A DNA stretch of 64,000 nt from Pluralibacter gergoviae ATCC 33028 = NBRC 105706 (GTDB lineage Bacteria; Pseudomonadota; Gammaproteobacteria; Enterobacterales; Enterobacteriaceae), in NCBI RefSeq assembly GCF_001598855.1, contig NZ_BCZS01000005.1:182512-246511 (forward strand), written 5' to 3'. A program made the translations under genes and the position numbers. The notes under the pieces are model-generated. The model worked only from the letters and a program-made list of their open reading frames with translations. It did no database searches and was not told the DNA's origin. Within the stretch, counting starts at the first letter, position 1; each line of letters starts with the position of its first letter. Shown here piece after piece: positions 27,285-38,702 of this stretch.

Positions 27285-28715
27285 ATGAAAAAAACAACGT
27301 TAGCAATGAGCGCCCTGGCGCTTAGCCTGAGTCTGGCTCTTTCTCCCTTAGCCACCGCCGCCGAGACGGCCTCGTCAGCAACGACAGCCCAGCAGATGCC
27401 GAGCCTGGCGCCGATGCTGGAGAAAGTAATGCCCTCCGTGGTCAGCATCAACGTTGAAGGCAGCACCACGGTAAATACGCCGCGCCTGCCGCGCAACTTC
27501 CAGCAGTTCTTCGGCGATAACTCGCCGTTCTGCCAGGACGGTTCGCCGTTCCAGAGCTCGCCGTTCTGCCAGCAGGGCGGTGGTCCCGGCGGCGATGATA
27601 GCGCCCAGAAGCAGAAATTTATGGCGCTGGGCTCCGGCGTCATCATCGATGCCGCTAAAGGCTACGTGGTCACCAACAACCACGTGGTGGATAATGCCAC
27701 CTCAATCAAAGTCTCTCTCAGCGACGGCCGCAAGTTCGACGCCAAAGTGGTGGGCAAAGATCCGCGCTCCGATATTGCGCTGATCCAGATTAAAGATCCG
27801 AAAAACCTGACCGCCATTAAGATGGCCGACTCCGACGCGCTGCGCGTGGGCGACTATACCGTGGCTATCGGTAACCCGTTCGGCCTCGGCGAGACCGTCA
27901 CCTCCGGGATCGTCTCGGCGCTCGGCCGCAGCGGCCTGAACGTGGAGAATTACGAAAACTTTATCCAGACCGATGCCGCCATTAACCGCGGTAACTCCGG
28001 CGGCGCGCTGGTCAACCTCAACGGCGAGCTTATCGGCATCAACACCGCGATCCTGGCGCCGGACGGCGGCAACATCGGTATCGGCTTCGCTATCCCGAGC
28101 AACATGGTGCAGAGCCTGACCGAGCAGATGGTCAAATATGGCCAGGTGAAGCGCGGCGAGCTGGGCATTATGGGCACCGAGCTGAGCTCCGATCTGGCCA
28201 AGGCGATGAAGGTTGACGCCCAGCGCGGCGCCTTCGTAAGCCAGGTGATGCCGAACTCATCGGCGGCGAAGGCCGGCATCAAGGCCGGGGACGTGATAAC
28301 CACCCTGAACGGCAAGGCAATCAGCAGTTTTGCGGCGCTGCGCGCCCAGGTCGGCTCAATGCCGGTGGGCAGTAAAGTTGAGCTGGGCCTGCTGCGCGAC
28401 GGCAAGCCGGTGAACGTGACCCTGGAGCTGCAGCAGAGCAGCAGCACCCAGGTGGACTCCAGCAGCATCTTCAAAGGCATTGAAGGCGCCGAAATGAGCA
28501 ACAAGGGCGCGGATAAGGGCGTGACGGTCAACAGCGTGAAGGGGAGCACCCCGGCGGCAATGATTGGCCTGAAGAAAGGCGACGTGATTGTCGGCGCTAA
28601 CCAGCAGCCGGTGAAGAACATCGCCGACCTGCGTAAGATCCTCGACAGCAAGCCGTCGGTTCTGGCGCTGAACATTCAGCGCGGCGACAGCACTATCTAT
28701 CTGCTGATGCAGTAA
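27285..28715 (+). CDS. degP: DegP (HtrA), periplasmic serine protease and chaperone
   Basis: A 476-residue periplasmic protease that degrades or shields misfolded outer-membrane proteins and assembles into cage-like oligomers. Signal peptide ends near ATA-AE (residue 26). Catalytic triad: His133 (TNNHVVDNA), Asp in PRSDIALI and Ser238 (GNSGGALVN), numbered in the precursor. Two PDZ domains follow. The LA loop keeps the two cysteines (PFCQDGSPFQSSPFCQ) of the E. coli enzyme. It is driven by the sigma-E promoter above and ended by a hairpin. In E. coli K-12 the regulator gene cdaR comes next; here yaeH follows directly on the other strand. Confidence 0.98.
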   Translation: MKKTTLAMSALALSLSLALSPLATAAETASSATTAQQMPSLAPMLEKVMPSVVSINVEGSTTVNTPRLPRNFQQFFGDNSPFCQDGSPFQSSPFCQQGGGPGGDDSAQKQKFMALGSGVIIDAAKGYVVTNNHVVDNATSIKVSLSDGRKFDAKVVGKDPRSDIALIQIKDPKNLTAIKMADSDALRVGDYTVAIGNPFGLGETVTSGIVSALGRSGLNVENYENFIQTDAAINRGNSGGALVNLNGELIGINTAILAPDGGNIGIGFAIPSNMVQSLTEQMVKYGQVKRGELGIMGTELSSDLAKAMKVDAQRGAFVSQVMPNSSAAKAGIKAGDVITTLNGKAISSFAALRAQVGSMPVGSKVELGLLRDGKPVNVTLELQQSSSTQVDSSSIFKGIEGAEMSNKGADKGVTVNSVKGSTPAAMIGLKKGDVIVGANQQPVKNIADLRKILDSKPSVLALNIQRGDSTIYLLMQ

Positions 28716-28721
28716 TCCTCA

Positions 28722-28754
28722 GTCGCCCTTCCTCACGGGGAAGGGCGCTTTTCT
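28722..28754. terminator. Terminator between degP and yaeH
   Basis: CGCCCTTCC and GGAAGGGCG form a 9-bp stem around a short loop, followed by CTTTTCTG. It lies between the convergent degP and yaeH genes. Confidence 0.8.
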
Positions 28755-28759
28755 GACGC

Positions 28760-29149
28760 TCAGCGATTGCGCGTCAGCTTCTCCAGATCCGCTTCAATCT
28801 CGCTTATCTTATTGGCCACCACGCTTTCAAGGTGGCGCAGGTCATCGAGAATTTTATTCTTCAGATCGATTTCCCCGCGATCGCGCTGGCAAAGCTGATC
28901 CAGTTCATCAATCACGTAGCGCAGATTGGGGCTTATCTCCTGCACTTCGCGATAGCCCTGGCCCACGCCGTCGGCGGCCACGGTCTTGCGCTGGCGCGGA
29001 TATTTGAACTTGACGCTTTTGGCGAAGAATTCGCCCTTGTCCTTGTGAAAGTAGATTTTCAGAATGTCGTTGTTGGCTTCCTGCCGGAGGCTGTAGCGAT
29101 CGATTTCATCGGGATTGGTGATGCCCAGACTTTTCAGATTGTCGTACAT
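28760..29149 (-). CDS. yaeH: YaeH, conserved protein of unknown function (UPF0325)
   Basis: A 129-residue soluble protein, nearly identical over its length to E. coli YaeH (128 aa), beginning [12 protein letters not shown]. The C-terminal third ([32 protein letters not shown] heptads, about residues 95-127) looks like a coiled coil. No catalytic motif is evident and no function is established. It is read alone on the minus strand, convergent with degP and upstream of nothing obvious; 111 bp separate its start from the dapD stop. Confidence 0.9.
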   Translation of the reverse strand: MYDNLKSLGITNPDEIDRYSLRQEANNDILKIYFHKDKGEFFAKSVKFKYPRQRKTVAADGVGQGYREVQEISPNLRYVIDELDQLCQRDRGEIDLKNKILDDLRHLESVVANKISEIEADLEKLTRNR

Positions 29150-29221
29150 AACGGTTTCCTTCAGGTAAACATAACCTATGAATAATTAACGAAAAAATCG
29201 ACTTTCGCCAGCGGCAGATAT

Positions 29222-29246
29222 AAAAAAAGCGGGGCAGGCCCCGCTT
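29222..29246 (-). terminator. Rho-independent terminator of dapD
   Basis: On the minus strand AAGCGGGG and CCCCGCTT (29246-29239 and 29234-29227) form an 8-bp stem with loop CCTG, followed by a run of Ts (plus-strand A run 29222-29228). A clear intrinsic terminator just after dapD. Confidence 0.92.
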
Positions 29247-29260
29247 ATTGCAACGGCGGA

Positions 29261-30085
29261 TTAATCAATGCTGCGCAGCAGTTCGTTGATGCCGACTTTG
29301 CCGCGGGTTTTGGCGTCCACTTTCTTGACGATCACCGCGCAGTAGAGGCTGTAAGAACCATCTTTTGACGGCAGGTTGCCGGAGACCACCACGGAGCCCG
29401 CCGGTACGCGGCCGTAGAAGACTTCGCCGGTTTCGCGATCGTAGATTTTGGTGCTCTGGCCGATGTAGACGCCCATCGAAATCACCGAGCCCTCTTCAAC
29501 GATCACGCCCTCAACGATTTCAGAGCGGGCGCCGATAAAGCAGTTGTCTTCAATGATGGTCGGGTTAGCCTGCAGCGGCTCCAGTACGCCGCCGATGCCG
29601 ACGCCGCCGGAGAGGTGGACGTTTTTACCGATCTGCGCGCAGGAGCCGACGGTGGCCCAGGTATCGACCATGGTGCCTTCATCGACGTAGGCGCCGATGT
29701 TGACGTAGGACGGCATCAGCACGCTGTTGCGGGCGATAAACGCGCCCTGGCGCACCGCAGCCGGCGGCACGACGCGAAAGCCTTCTTCGCGAAAGCGCGC
29801 GTCGTCATAGTCGGCAAACTTCATCGGGACCTTATCGAAGTAGCGGCTTTCTGCGCCTTCCATCACCTGGTTGTCGTTGATGCGGAAGGAGAGCAAAACC
29901 GCCTTCTTCAGCCACTGATGAGTAACCCACTGACCGTCAATTTTTTCAGCCACGCGCAGCGCGCCGGAGTCCAGCAGAGAGATAACCTTTTCCACTGCGC
30001 TGCGGGTTTCGGTATCTGCATTTGCCGGAGTGATGTCGGCGCGGCGCTCAAAAGCGGATTCAATAACGTTCTGTAATTCCTGCAT
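29261..30085 (-). CDS. dapD: 2,3,4,5-tetrahydropyridine-2,6-dicarboxylate N-succinyltransferase
   Basis: A 274-residue trimeric left-handed beta-helix enzyme that succinylates tetrahydrodipicolinate in the lysine and meso-diaminopimelate pathway. Hexapeptide repeats occupy about residues 105-210 ([43 protein letters not shown]). It lies 33 bp downstream of glnD and is read on the same strand, as in E. coli, and ends at a strong terminator. Its product supplies the peptidoglycan cross-linking amino acid used by PBP1b. Confidence 0.98.
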   Translation of the reverse strand: MQELQNVIESAFERRADITPANADTETRSAVEKVISLLDSGALRVAEKIDGQWVTHQWLKKAVLLSFRINDNQVMEGAESRYFDKVPMKFADYDDARFREEGFRVVPPAAVRQGAFIARNSVLMPSYVNIGAYVDEGTMVDTWATVGSCAQIGKNVHLSGGVGIGGVLEPLQANPTIIEDNCFIGARSEIVEGVIVEEGSVISMGVYIGQSTKIYDRETGEVFYGRVPAGSVVVSGNLPSKDGSYSLYCAVIVKKVDAKTRGKVGINELLRSID

Positions 30086-30118
30086 GGTTTACTCTTTCTC
30101 TTCGCTAAAAAAAATACG

Positions 30119-32785
30119 TCACCCTTTATCGTTTGGATTAAGGGCCGCTGTCAACCGCTGTTGCACTTCTTGCTGCAGCGCATTATTAAGGGCGCGCCGG
30201 TCGGCGGTGGCGATTATAAATAAATCTTCTACTCGTTCACCAATTGTGGTGATTCGCGCCCCGTGCAGCGAGATCCCGAGGTCGGCAAAGACCTGGCCGA
30301 CCCGCGCCAGCAGGCCCGGCTGATCGAGGGCGATCAGTTCGAGAAACGACTTCTTCTCGGTATGGGTCGGCAGGAAGTTAACTTCGGTATCGACGGTAAA
30401 GTGGCGCAGCCTGGCCTGCTGGCGGCGCGGGGCAGGGGGCTGCCACGTGCGCTGGGTGATCGTCTGTTCCAGGCCCTGGCGGATCGCCGCGTGCCGGTCG
30501 GCGGAGAGCGGACTGCCGTCGGGCTCCAGCACGATAAAAGAGTCCATCGCCATGCCGTCGCGGGTGGTGAAGATCTGCGCGTCGTGGACGCTGAGGTTGC
30601 GCCGGTCCAGCTCGGCGCAGACGGCGGCAAACAGATAGGGGCGGTCCGGGCTCCAGATGAAAATTTCGGTGCCGCCGCGCGTCGCCTGCGGACTCAGCAG
30701 GATCAGCGGCTGGTTGAGATCGTGGGTGAGCAGGTGGCGGGCGTGCCACGCCAGCTGGTTGGGCGTGTGGCGGACGAAATAGCTCGCCCGGCAGCGCCCC
30801 CAGATGCGGTTGAGGGCGTTTTCGTCGATGTTGTCCATCCGCAGCAGCGCCAGCGCCTGCAGCTGGTGGTGGCGCACCCGCTCGCGCATGTCCGGCGTGT
30901 TCTGCATCCCGCGCCGCAGCTGCTTTTCGGTAGCAAAATACAGCTCGCGCAGCAGGCTCTGCTTCCAGCTGTTCCACAGCGTCTCGTTGGTAGCGCAGAT
31001 GTCCGCCACCGTCAGGCAGACCAGGAAGCGCAGGCGGTGCTCGGTCTGCACCTCCTCGGCGAACTGCTTGATGACCTCCGGGTCCTGAATATCGCGGCGC
31101 TGGGCGGTGACCGACATCAGCAGGTGCTGGCGCACCAGCCACGCCACCAGCTGGGTTTCGCGGGAGTTAAGGCCGTGGAGTTCGGCAAACTGCACCACGT
31201 CCTGGGCGCCGAGGATCGAGTGGTCGCCGCCGCGCCCTTTGGCGATATCGTGAAACAGGGCGGCGATCAGGATAAGCTCCGGCTGATTGAGGCGCGGCCA
31301 GAGATCGACGCACAAAGGATGGCGGCTGCGGGTCTCTTCTTTGGCAAAGCTCTCCAGCTTCAGCAGCACGCGGATGGTGTGTTCGTCCACGGTATAGGCG
31401 TGGAACAGATCGAACTGCATCTGGCCAACGATGTGCGACCATTGCGGCATATAGGCCGACAGTACGCTGTGGCGATGCATCGGCAGCAGGCCGCGGCTGA
31501 CCACGCCGGGGTGGCGCAGCATGCCCATAAAAATGGCCCGCGCCTCCGGGATGTAGCACAGCGGCTGGCGCAGGTGGCGGCGGGCGTGGCGCAGGTGGCG
31601 CAGGGTGGTGGAGTAGATGCCGGTGATGCTGCTGTTGCGCACCATAATGCCGAACATGCGCATGATGGCCTGCGGTTCGCGCATAAACAGATCGTCATCG
31701 CGCAGATCGATAAGCGTGCCGCGCAGCTGAAACTCGTCGTCAATCGGCCGCGGCTTTTCGTCCGCGGTCAGGGCGAGGATCGCCTCGTCGAACAGCTGCA
31801 GCAGCATCTGGTTCAGTTCGCCTACCCGGCGGGTTACGCGGTAGAAGTCCTTCATCATCTGTTCGACGGGCTGATTGCCCTCGCCGCTATAGCGCAGGCG
31901 CTGGGCGACGTTCAGCTGGCGGTCGAACAGCAGGCGGTTATCGTAGCGGTTAATCTCCAGGTGCAGGGCGAAGCGGATGCGCCACAGCAGGTGCAGGCAC
32001 TCGTTGAGTTCGTTGCGTTCGGCTTTGGTCAGGAAGCCGAAGCCGAGCATCTCATCCATCGAAGTGGCGCCGAAGTGGCGGCGGGCGACCCACTGCAGGG
32101 TGTGGATATCGCGCAGGCCGCCGGGGCTGCTTTTAATGTCCGGCTCCAGATTGTAGCTGGTGCCGTGATAGCGCTGGTGGCGCACCTTCTGCTCTTCCAC
32201 CTTGGCGGCGAAGAACTTCTCCGACGGCCAGAAGCCGTCGCTGAAGATATGCTTTTGCAGCTCAAGAAACAGGGCGACGTCGCCGATCAGCAGGCGCGAT
32301 TCGACGAGATTGGTGGCGACCGTCAGATCCGACAGCCCCTCCAGCAGGCACTCTTCGAGGGTGCGCACGCTGTGGCCGACCTCCAGCTTCACGTCCCACA
32401 GCAGGGTCAGCAGTTCGCCCACCTTCTGCGCCTGTTCGTCCGGCAGCTTTTTGCGGCTCAGGATCAGCAGGTCGATGTCGGAGAGCGGGTGCAGCTCGCC
32501 GCGGCCGTAGCCGCCGACCGCGACCAGCGCGGCGTCGTCGACGGCGCCGAAGCCGTAGTGCAGCCACAGGCGCTGCAGCAGCTGGTCGATATAGGCGGTG
32601 CGCGCCACCAGCAGCTGTTCGGCGGAGAGCCCGTTATCAAACGCCTCGCCCAGCCAGCGCTGAAACTGGTCGAGGTAGGCTTTGACAGTCTCGCGGTTCA
32701 GCTCCTCTTCCCGCCAGCGGGCGGGCAGAGGCGGTTGACCCGGCAGTGCGGTGGCGGTGGATACAGCAGGGAAGGAGTTACTCAT
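30119..32785 (-). CDS. glnD: GlnD, bifunctional uridylyltransferase/uridylyl-removing enzyme
   Basis: An 888-residue nitrogen sensor that uridylylates PII (GlnB, GlnK) when glutamine is low and removes UMP when it is high. Order: nucleotidyltransferase domain ([17 protein letters not shown], metal Asp pair), helical region, HD domain for removal ([16 protein letters not shown]), and two ACT domains ([10 protein letters not shown]... and [16 protein letters not shown]...) that bind glutamine. The start MSNSFP at 32785 is preferred over an ATG 4 codons earlier because GGGTGAC lies 5 nt before it and the upstream ATG has no ribosome site. The first 30 residues are divergent from E. coli, as is usual. 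Confidence 0.97.
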   Translation of the reverse strand: MSNSFPAVSTATALPGQPPLPARWREEELNRETVKAYLDQFQRWLGEAFDNGLSAEQLLVARTAYIDQLLQRLWLHYGFGAVDDAALVAVGGYGRGELHPLSDIDLLILSRKKLPDEQAQKVGELLTLLWDVKLEVGHSVRTLEECLLEGLSDLTVATNLVESRLLIGDVALFLELQKHIFSDGFWPSEKFFAAKVEEQKVRHQRYHGTSYNLEPDIKSSPGGLRDIHTLQWVARRHFGATSMDEMLGFGFLTKAERNELNECLHLLWRIRFALHLEINRYDNRLLFDRQLNVAQRLRYSGEGNQPVEQMMKDFYRVTRRVGELNQMLLQLFDEAILALTADEKPRPIDDEFQLRGTLIDLRDDDLFMREPQAIMRMFGIMVRNSSITGIYSTTLRHLRHARRHLRQPLCYIPEARAIFMGMLRHPGVVSRGLLPMHRHSVLSAYMPQWSHIVGQMQFDLFHAYTVDEHTIRVLLKLESFAKEETRSRHPLCVDLWPRLNQPELILIAALFHDIAKGRGGDHSILGAQDVVQFAELHGLNSRETQLVAWLVRQHLLMSVTAQRRDIQDPEVIKQFAEEVQTEHRLRFLVCLTVADICATNETLWNSWKQSLLRELYFATEKQLRRGMQNTPDMRERVRHHQLQALALLRMDNIDENALNRIWGRCRASYFVRHTPNQLAWHARHLLTHDLNQPLILLSPQATRGGTEIFIWSPDRPYLFAAVCAELDRRNLSVHDAQIFTTRDGMAMDSFIVLEPDGSPLSADRHAAIRQGLEQTITQRTWQPPAPRRQQARLRHFTVDTEVNFLPTHTEKKSFLELIALDQPGLLARVGQVFADLGISLHGARITTIGERVEDLFIIATADRRALNNALQQEVQQRLTAALNPNDKG

Positions 32786-32812
32786 CGCGTCACCCATAAG
32801 AAAAAGCGATTG

Positions 32813-32843
32813 CCCATAAAAAAAGCCGGCGGGCGCCGGCTTT
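32813..32843 (-). terminator. Rho-independent terminator of map
   Basis: Arms AAAGCCGGC (32822-32830) and GCCGGCTTT (32835-32843) pair perfectly around a 4-nt loop. On the minus strand a T-rich tail follows. It separates map from glnD. Confidence 0.9.
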
Positions 32844-32846
32844 CTG

Positions 32847-33641
32847 TCAGTCGTTGTGCGAGATTATCGCCGGGATGGTGTCATCCTTGCGCAGCGTCAG
32901 AATTTCGCAGCCGTTATCGGTGACCACAATAGTATGCTCGTACTGCGCCGACAAGCTCCGGTCTTTAGTTTTTACCGTCCAGCCGTCCTTCATGGTGCGG
33001 ATGCGGTAGTCGCCGGCGTTGATCATCGGCTCAACCGTGAAGGTCATGCCTTTCTGCAGCACCACGCCGCCGTCATCTGCGTCGTAGTGCAGGACCTGCG
33101 GCTCTTCGTGGAAGCCTTTACCGATACCGTGGCCGCAGTATTCGCGTACCACGGAGAAACCTTCGCCCTCGGCGTATTTCTGAATGGCCGCACCGAGGGT
33201 ACGCAGGCGAATGCCCGGCTTGACCATCCGCAGGGCCAGGTAGAGGCTCTCCTGGGTGACGCGGCACAGGCGCTCGCCGAGAATGGTCGGCTTGCCGACG
33301 ATGAACATCTTCGAGGTGTCGCCGTGGTAGTCGTCTTTAATCACGGTAACGTCGATGTTGACGATATCGCCATCCTTCAGCAGCTTTTCATTATCGGGAA
33401 TGCCGTGGCAGACCACTTCATTAATCGAGATGCAGACCGATTTCGGAAAGCCGTGGTAGCCAAGGCAGGCGGAGACCGCGTGCTGCTCATTGACAATATA
33501 GTCGTTGCAGATCTTATCCAGTTCGCCGGTGCTGACGCCGGGCTTAACGTGGGGCTCGATCATTTCCAGCACTTCAGCGGCCAGGCGGCCAGCGACGCGC
33601 ATTTTTTCGATTTCTTCAGGGGTTTTAATTGAAATAGCCAT
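32847..33641 (-). CDS. map: Methionine aminopeptidase type I
   Basis: A 264-residue essential cytoplasmic enzyme that removes N-terminal Met from nascent proteins with small second residues. Dinuclear metal ligands: Asp97 (NIDVTV), Asp108 (HGDTSKM), His171 (YCGHGIG), and the glutamates in TVEPM and YEHTIVV; His79 (VVCHGIP) is the catalytic histidine. The start [10 protein letters not shown] at 33641 is the family start; the TTG just before it is not needed. It is divergent from rpsB, with a 311-bp region between them that holds the rpsB promoter and leader. Confidence 0.98.
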   Translation of the reverse strand: MAISIKTPEEIEKMRVAGRLAAEVLEMIEPHVKPGVSTGELDKICNDYIVNEQHAVSACLGYHGFPKSVCISINEVVCHGIPDNEKLLKDGDIVNIDVTVIKDDYHGDTSKMFIVGKPTILGERLCRVTQESLYLALRMVKPGIRLRTLGAAIQKYAEGEGFSVVREYCGHGIGKGFHEEPQVLHYDADDGGVVLQKGMTFTVEPMINAGDYRIRTMKDGWTVKTKDRSLSAQYEHTIVVTDNGCEILTLRKDDTIPAIISHND

Positions 33642-33761
33642 CAATTCTGTCCATCAGGGCCGAGTTATCGGCAATACTAGAGTGAGTGATGTCAATGGTA
33701 TCAGTCCGGGGTATCGCCTGCCAAATTGAGAATCATTAACAGCACCTGGCGCCAACAACTG

Positions 33762-34678
<917 letters not shown>

Positions 34679-34708
34679 TAAGGTTTAAGCCCTTATTAGC
34701 TGGTAAAT

Positions 34709-34734
34709 AGGGGCCTCTTTGATGGCCCCTTTTT
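34709..34734 (+). terminator. Attenuating terminator between rpsB and tsf
   Basis: AGGGGCC (34709-34715) and GGCCCCT (34724-34730) form a 7-bp stem with an 8-nt loop, followed by TTTTT. It lies inside the rpsB-tsf operon, so it probably lowers rather than stops tsf transcription, as known in E. coli. Confidence 0.8.
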
Positions 34735-34791
34735 CACTTTTATACCGTCTGGCTTTACGCCGGGCGGTCTCAATTCCCCGAGGATTTTAGA

Positions 34792-35643
34792 ATGGCTGAA
34801 ATTACCGCTTCCCTGGTAAAAGAGCTGCGTGAACGTACTGGCGCAGGCATGATGGATTGCAAAAAAGCGCTGACTGAAGCGAACGGCGACATCGAGCTGG
34901 CAATCGAAAACATGCGTAAGTCTGGTGCTATCAAAGCCGCTAAGAAAGCAGGCAACGTTGCTGCTGACGGCGTGATCATCACTAAGATCGACGGCACCTA
35001 CGGCATCATTCTGGAAGTTAACTGCCAGACTGACTTCGTGGCTAAAGATGCAGGCTTCCAGGCTTTTGCTAACAAGGTTCTGGACGCTGCCGTTGCTGGC
35101 AAAATCACTGACGTTGAAGTGCTGAAAGCGCAGTTCGAAGAAGAGCGCGTTGCCCTGGTTGCTAAAATCGGTGAGAACATCAACATCCGTCGCGTTGCTT
35201 CCCTGGAAGGCGACGTTCTGGGCTCTTATCAGCACGGCGCGCGTATCGGCGTTCTGGTTGCAGCTAAAGGCGCGGACGAAGAGCTGGTTAAGCAGCTGGC
35301 GATGCACATCGCTGCCAGCAAGCCGGAATTCGTTAAGCCGGAAGACGTCTCTGCAGACGTGGTTGCTAAAGAGCATCAGGTTCAGCTGGACATCGCCATG
35401 CAGTCCGGTAAGCCGAAAGAGATCGCAGAGAAAATGGTTGAAGGCCGCATGAAGAAATTCACCGGCGAAGTTTCCCTGACCGGCCAGCCTTTCGTCATGG
35501 ATCCGAGCAAAACCGTTGCTCAGCTGCTGAAAGAGCACAACGCTGACGTTACTGGCTTCATCCGCTTTGAAGTGGGTGAGGGCATCGAGAAAGTTGAGAC
35601 CGACTTTGCAGCAGAAGTTGCTGCCATGTCCAAGCAGTCTTAA
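34792..35643 (+). CDS. tsf: Elongation factor Ts
   Basis: A 283-residue guanine nucleotide exchange factor that regenerates EF-Tu-GTP. The N-terminal UBA-like part ([19 protein letters not shown]) and the core TDFVAKD motif that contacts EF-Tu are conserved. Codon usage is that of a highly expressed gene. It is followed by a strong terminator, so pyrH has its own promoter. Confidence 0.99.
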   Translation: MAEITASLVKELRERTGAGMMDCKKALTEANGDIELAIENMRKSGAIKAAKKAGNVAADGVIITKIDGTYGIILEVNCQTDFVAKDAGFQAFANKVLDAAVAGKITDVEVLKAQFEEERVALVAKIGENINIRRVASLEGDVLGSYQHGARIGVLVAAKGADEELVKQLAMHIAASKPEFVKPEDVSADVVAKEHQVQLDIAMQSGKPKEIAEKMVEGRMKKFTGEVSLTGQPFVMDPSKTVAQLLKEHNADVTGFIRFEVGEGIEKVETDFAAEVAAMSKQS

Positions 35644-35659
35644 TTTTCGACTTTAAAGG

Positions 35660-35682
35660 AGCCGCCTGAGGGCGGCTTCTTT
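35660..35682 (+). terminator. Rho-independent terminator of tsf
   Basis: AGCCGCC (35660-35666) and GGCGGCT (35671-35677) form a 7-bp stem with loop TGAG, followed by TCTTTTT. Confidence 0.92.
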
Positions 35683-35735
35683 TTGAGCTTTATTATGCCT
35701 GATTGCGCCAGACTCCTGTAGTCTTGTGCCGGTAT

Positions 35736-35752
35736 GCGACATACGCTGTCGC
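35736..35752 (+). other. Small hairpin in the pyrH leader
   Basis: GCGACA (35736-35741) and TGTCGC (35747-35752) are exact inverted repeats around TACGC, 43 bp before the pyrH ATG. The E. coli pyrH leader region is known to be regulated (PyrH-PepA at carAB, and promoter control), but I cannot assign a role to this hairpin. Confidence 0.35.
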
Positions 35753-35795
35753 CTGAATTAACTCCTCTCAACGTTGACAGTCCCAGGAAAGAAAA

Positions 35796-36521
35796 ATGGC
35801 TACCAATGCAAAACCCGTCTACAAACGCATTCTGCTTAAGCTGAGTGGCGAAGCCCTGCAGGGAACTGAAGGCTTCGGTATCGATGCCAGCATTCTCGAT
35901 CGTATGGCGCAGGAAATTAAAGAGCTGGTCGAACTGGGTATCCAGGTTGGCGTGGTGATTGGTGGTGGTAACCTCTTCCGCGGTGCGGGTCTGGCGAAAG
36001 CGGGTATGAACCGCGTTGTGGGCGACCACATGGGCATGCTGGCAACGGTCATGAATGGCCTGGCCATGCGCGACGCGCTCCACCGCGCCTATGTGAACGC
36101 CCGCCTGATGTCCGCCATTCCGCTGAATGGCGTCTGTGACAACTACAGCTGGGCAGAGGCGATTAGCCTGCTGCGCAATAACCGCGTGGTGATCCTCTCT
36201 GCGGGCACCGGCAATCCGTTCTTTACCACCGATTCGGCGGCCTGCCTGCGCGGTATCGAGATCGAAGCCGACGTGGTGCTGAAGGCCACCAAAGTAGACG
36301 GCGTGTTCACCGCCGATCCGGCGAAAGATCCGTCCGCCACCATGTACGAACAGCTGACTTACGCAGAAGTGCTGGATAAAGAGCTGAAAGTGATGGATCT
36401 TGCGGCCTTTACGCTGGCCCGTGACCACAAACTGCCGATTCGCGTTTTCAACATGAACAAGGCAGGCGCGCTGCGCCGCGTGGTGATGGGTGAAAAAGAA
36501 GGGACTTTGATTACGGAATAA
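35796..36521 (+). CDS. pyrH: UMP kinase
   Basis: A 241-residue hexameric amino-acid-kinase-fold enzyme that phosphorylates UMP to UDP, feeding UTP, CTP and UDP-sugars. It is allosterically activated by GTP and inhibited by UTP. Conserved motifs are [40 protein letters not shown] and [13 protein letters not shown] with AGGAAAG upstream. It lies between tsf and frr in the same order as most proteobacteria. Confidence 0.98.
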   Translation: MATNAKPVYKRILLKLSGEALQGTEGFGIDASILDRMAQEIKELVELGIQVGVVIGGGNLFRGAGLAKAGMNRVVGDHMGMLATVMNGLAMRDALHRAYVNARLMSAIPLNGVCDNYSWAEAISLLRNNRVVILSAGTGNPFFTTDSAACLRGIEIEADVVLKATKVDGVFTADPAKDPSATMYEQLTYAEVLDKELKVMDLAAFTLARDHKLPIRVFNMNKAGALRRVVMGEKEGTLITE

Positions 36522-36593
36522 TTTCCGTCGTCGGCAAATACAGGTAAGATTCCGCATTACACTCGCGATCTACCGTGCGATGCGCATCGCGCG

Positions 36594-36620
36594 TCGTGAA
36601 GAATTAAACGGGGCTATACT
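36594..36620 (+). promoter_or_regulatory. Candidate promoter of frr
   Basis: TATACT (36615-36620) is a good -10; the best -35-like hexamer is TCGTGA (36594-36599), 15 bp upstream, so the -35 is weak. It lies 53 bp before the frr GTG. Confidence 0.4.
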
Positions 36621-36673
36621 TAGCGCATCTGCGGGTATCGCCCGTCTGCAACAAGCTTTCAAGGACTCGTAAC

Positions 36674-37231
36674 GTGATTAACGACATCAGAAAAGATGCT
36701 GAAGTGCGCATGGAAAAATGCGTTGAAGCGTTCAAGAACCAAATCAGCAAAGTGCGCACCGGCCGCGCTTCCCCGAGCCTGCTCGATGGCATCGTGGTTG
36801 AGTATTACGGTACGCCGACGCCGCTGCGCCAGCTGGCAAACGTCACGGTTGAAGATACCCGTACGCTGAAAATCAACGTCTTTGACCGCTCCATGGGGCC
36901 GGCCGTTGAGAAAGCGATTATGGCCTCTGACCTCGGCCTCAACCCGAGCTCTGCCGGCTCCGACATCCGCGTGCCGCTGCCGCCGCTGACCGAAGAGCGC
37001 CGTAAGGATCTGATTAAGGTCGTGCGCGGCGATGCCGAGCAGGGCCGCGTGTCCGTGCGCAACGTGCGCCGCGACGCCAACGACAAGGTGAAGGCGCTGC
37101 TGAAAGAGAAAGAGATCAGCGAAGATGACGATCGCCGCTCTCAGGACGATGTACAGAAGCTGACCGACGCGGCCATCAAGAAAATTGATGCGGCGCTGGC
37201 GGACAAAGAAGCAGAGCTGATGCAGTTCTGA
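36674..37231 (+). CDS. frr: Ribosome recycling factor
   Basis: A 185-residue factor that, with EF-G, splits the post-termination ribosome. It mimics tRNA shape with a three-helix bundle and a small beta domain; seen here are [27 protein letters not shown] and [13 protein letters not shown]. The start codon is GTG, as in E. coli. A hairpin with a T-rich tail follows. Confidence 0.98.
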   Translation: MINDIRKDAEVRMEKCVEAFKNQISKVRTGRASPSLLDGIVVEYYGTPTPLRQLANVTVEDTRTLKINVFDRSMGPAVEKAIMASDLGLNPSSAGSDIRVPLPPLTEERRKDLIKVVRGDAEQGRVSVRNVRRDANDKVKALLKEKEISEDDDRRSQDDVQKLTDAAIKKIDAALADKEAELMQF

Positions 37232-37251
37232 TTTTTGATAACGATCTGATA

Positions 37252-37302
37252 AACGCCGTACAGGAAGCCTTCGGGTTTGCTGGCGGCGTTTTTGCTTTTT
37301 AA
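37252..37302 (+). terminator. Terminator downstream of frr
   Basis: Outer arms AACGCCG and CGGCGTT enclose an inner hairpin AAGCC-TTCG-GGTTT, followed by TTTGCTTTTT. It separates frr from dxr, 18 bp before the dxr start. Confidence 0.8.
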
Positions 37303-37319
37303 CTCCAGCAGGATTTGTG

Positions 37320-38516
37320 ATGAAGTATTTAACCGTTCTGGGATCAACGGGTTCCATTGGCTGCAGCACTCTGGACGTGGTGCGGCACAACCGCGACGCG
37401 TTTACCGTCGTTGCGCTGGCCGCGGGCAAAAACGTTGAGCGAATGGTCGAACAGTGCCTGGAGTTTTCTCCACGCTTTGCGGTTATGGACGATGCCCAGA
37501 GCGCGCGCAGCCTTAGCGAATTTCTGCGCCTGCACGGCTGCCAGACCACCGTACTCAGCGGCCAGCAGGCGGCCTGCGACGCGGCGGCGCTGGATGACGT
37601 GGATATGGTGATGGCGGCTATCGTCGGCGCCGCGGGCCTGCAGCCGACGCTGGCGGCCATTCGCGCCGGTAAAACCATCCTGCTTGCCAATAAAGAGTCG
37701 CTGGTGACCTGTGGGCGCCTCTTCATGGAGGCGGTCAGAGAGAGCGGGGCGCGCCTGCTGCCGGTCGACAGCGAGCACAACGCGATTTTTCAGAGTTTAC
37801 CGGAACCAATTCAGCAGCAGCTGGGGTACGCTTCCCTTGAGCAGCACGGCGTTTCGTCGATCCTGCTCACCGGGTCTGGTGGCCCGTTCCGTGAAGCACC
37901 GCTGGCCAGCCTGCGCGATATGACGCCGGACCAGGCCTGCCGCCATCCGAACTGGTCAATGGGGCGTAAGATCTCCGTTGACTCCGCCACCATGATGAAT
38001 AAAGGTCTCGAATACATAGAAGCCCGCTGGTTGTTTAACGCCGCGGCGGCGCAGATGGAGGTGATTATTCACCCGCAGTCGGTGATCCACTCCATGGTCC
38101 GCTACCGCGACGGCAGCGTTCTCGCCCAGCTCGGCGAGCCGGATATGCGCACGCCAATCGCCCATACGATGGGCTGGCCAAATCGCCTCGAATCCGGCGT
38201 CAAGCCGCTGGACTTTTTCGCGCTGGGCGAACTGTCATTTACCGCGCCTGATTATCAGCGCTATCCCTGCCTGAAGCTGGCCATGGAGGCATTTGACAGC
38301 GGCCAGGGGGCGACCACGGCGCTCAATGCCGCCAATGAAGTCAGCGTCGCGGCCTTCCTGGCGTCGAGAATTCGTTTTACGGACATTGCCGCCGTTAACC
38401 TGGCCGTGCTTGAATCATTGAGGGTGCGAGAGCCGGAAAGCGTCGATGATGTGATGGCCGTGGACGCGCAGGCGCGGATGCAGGCCGAGGCAGAAGTGAC
38501 GCGCTTCTCAAGCTGA
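37320..38516 (+). CDS. dxr: 1-deoxy-D-xylulose 5-phosphate reductoisomerase
   Basis: A 398-residue NADPH enzyme that makes 2-C-methylerythritol 4-phosphate in the non-mevalonate isoprenoid pathway; it is the target of fosmidomycin. NADPH-binding [14 protein letters not shown], metal-site motif [11 protein letters not shown], the flexible loop with [21 protein letters not shown] and SVIHSMVRY are conserved. The ATG at 37320 is preferred to the GTG immediately before it. Its pathway supplies the isoprenoid precursors consumed by the next gene, ispU. Confidence 0.98.
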   Translation: MKYLTVLGSTGSIGCSTLDVVRHNRDAFTVVALAAGKNVERMVEQCLEFSPRFAVMDDAQSARSLSEFLRLHGCQTTVLSGQQAACDAAALDDVDMVMAAIVGAAGLQPTLAAIRAGKTILLANKESLVTCGRLFMEAVRESGARLLPVDSEHNAIFQSLPEPIQQQLGYASLEQHGVSSILLTGSGGPFREAPLASLRDMTPDQACRHPNWSMGRKISVDSATMMNKGLEYIEARWLFNAAAAQMEVIIHPQSVIHSMVRYRDGSVLAQLGEPDMRTPIAHTMGWPNRLESGVKPLDFFALGELSFTAPDYQRYPCLKLAMEAFDSGQGATTALNAANEVSVAAFLASRIRFTDIAAVNLAVLESLRVREPESVDDVMAVDAQARMQAEAEVTRFSS

Positions 38517-38546
38517 TGATTATTCACCTGACAAATGCGCTGCTAT

Positions 38547-38575
38547 TTGTGGGCGCTGGGCTTCAGTGTTATAGT
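38547..38575 (+). promoter_or_regulatory. Candidate promoter upstream of ispU
   Basis: TTGTGG (38547-38552), a 17-bp spacer and TATAGT (38570-38575), followed by a GC-rich discriminator CTGCGCC. This lies in the 186-bp space after dxr and would serve the ispU-cdsA-rseP-bamA run. The -35 matches at three positions only. Confidence 0.5.
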
Positions 38576-38702
38576 CTGCGCCACTCGTTTGCACGGTAAC
38601 AGGATGTGTTGGCGGGTGCGCCGTGATTCTGCACGGCTTTTTTGCGCAAATTGTTGTGTATTTCGGGACCGCTAATTCCTTTTCATGGATTAATAACGCG
38701 TT

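Noticed and set aside
30263..32923. An 886-codon plus-strand open frame opposite glnD
   Set aside because: It is the antisense shadow of glnD; low-complexity Gln/Ala/Val-rich product and no ribosome site.
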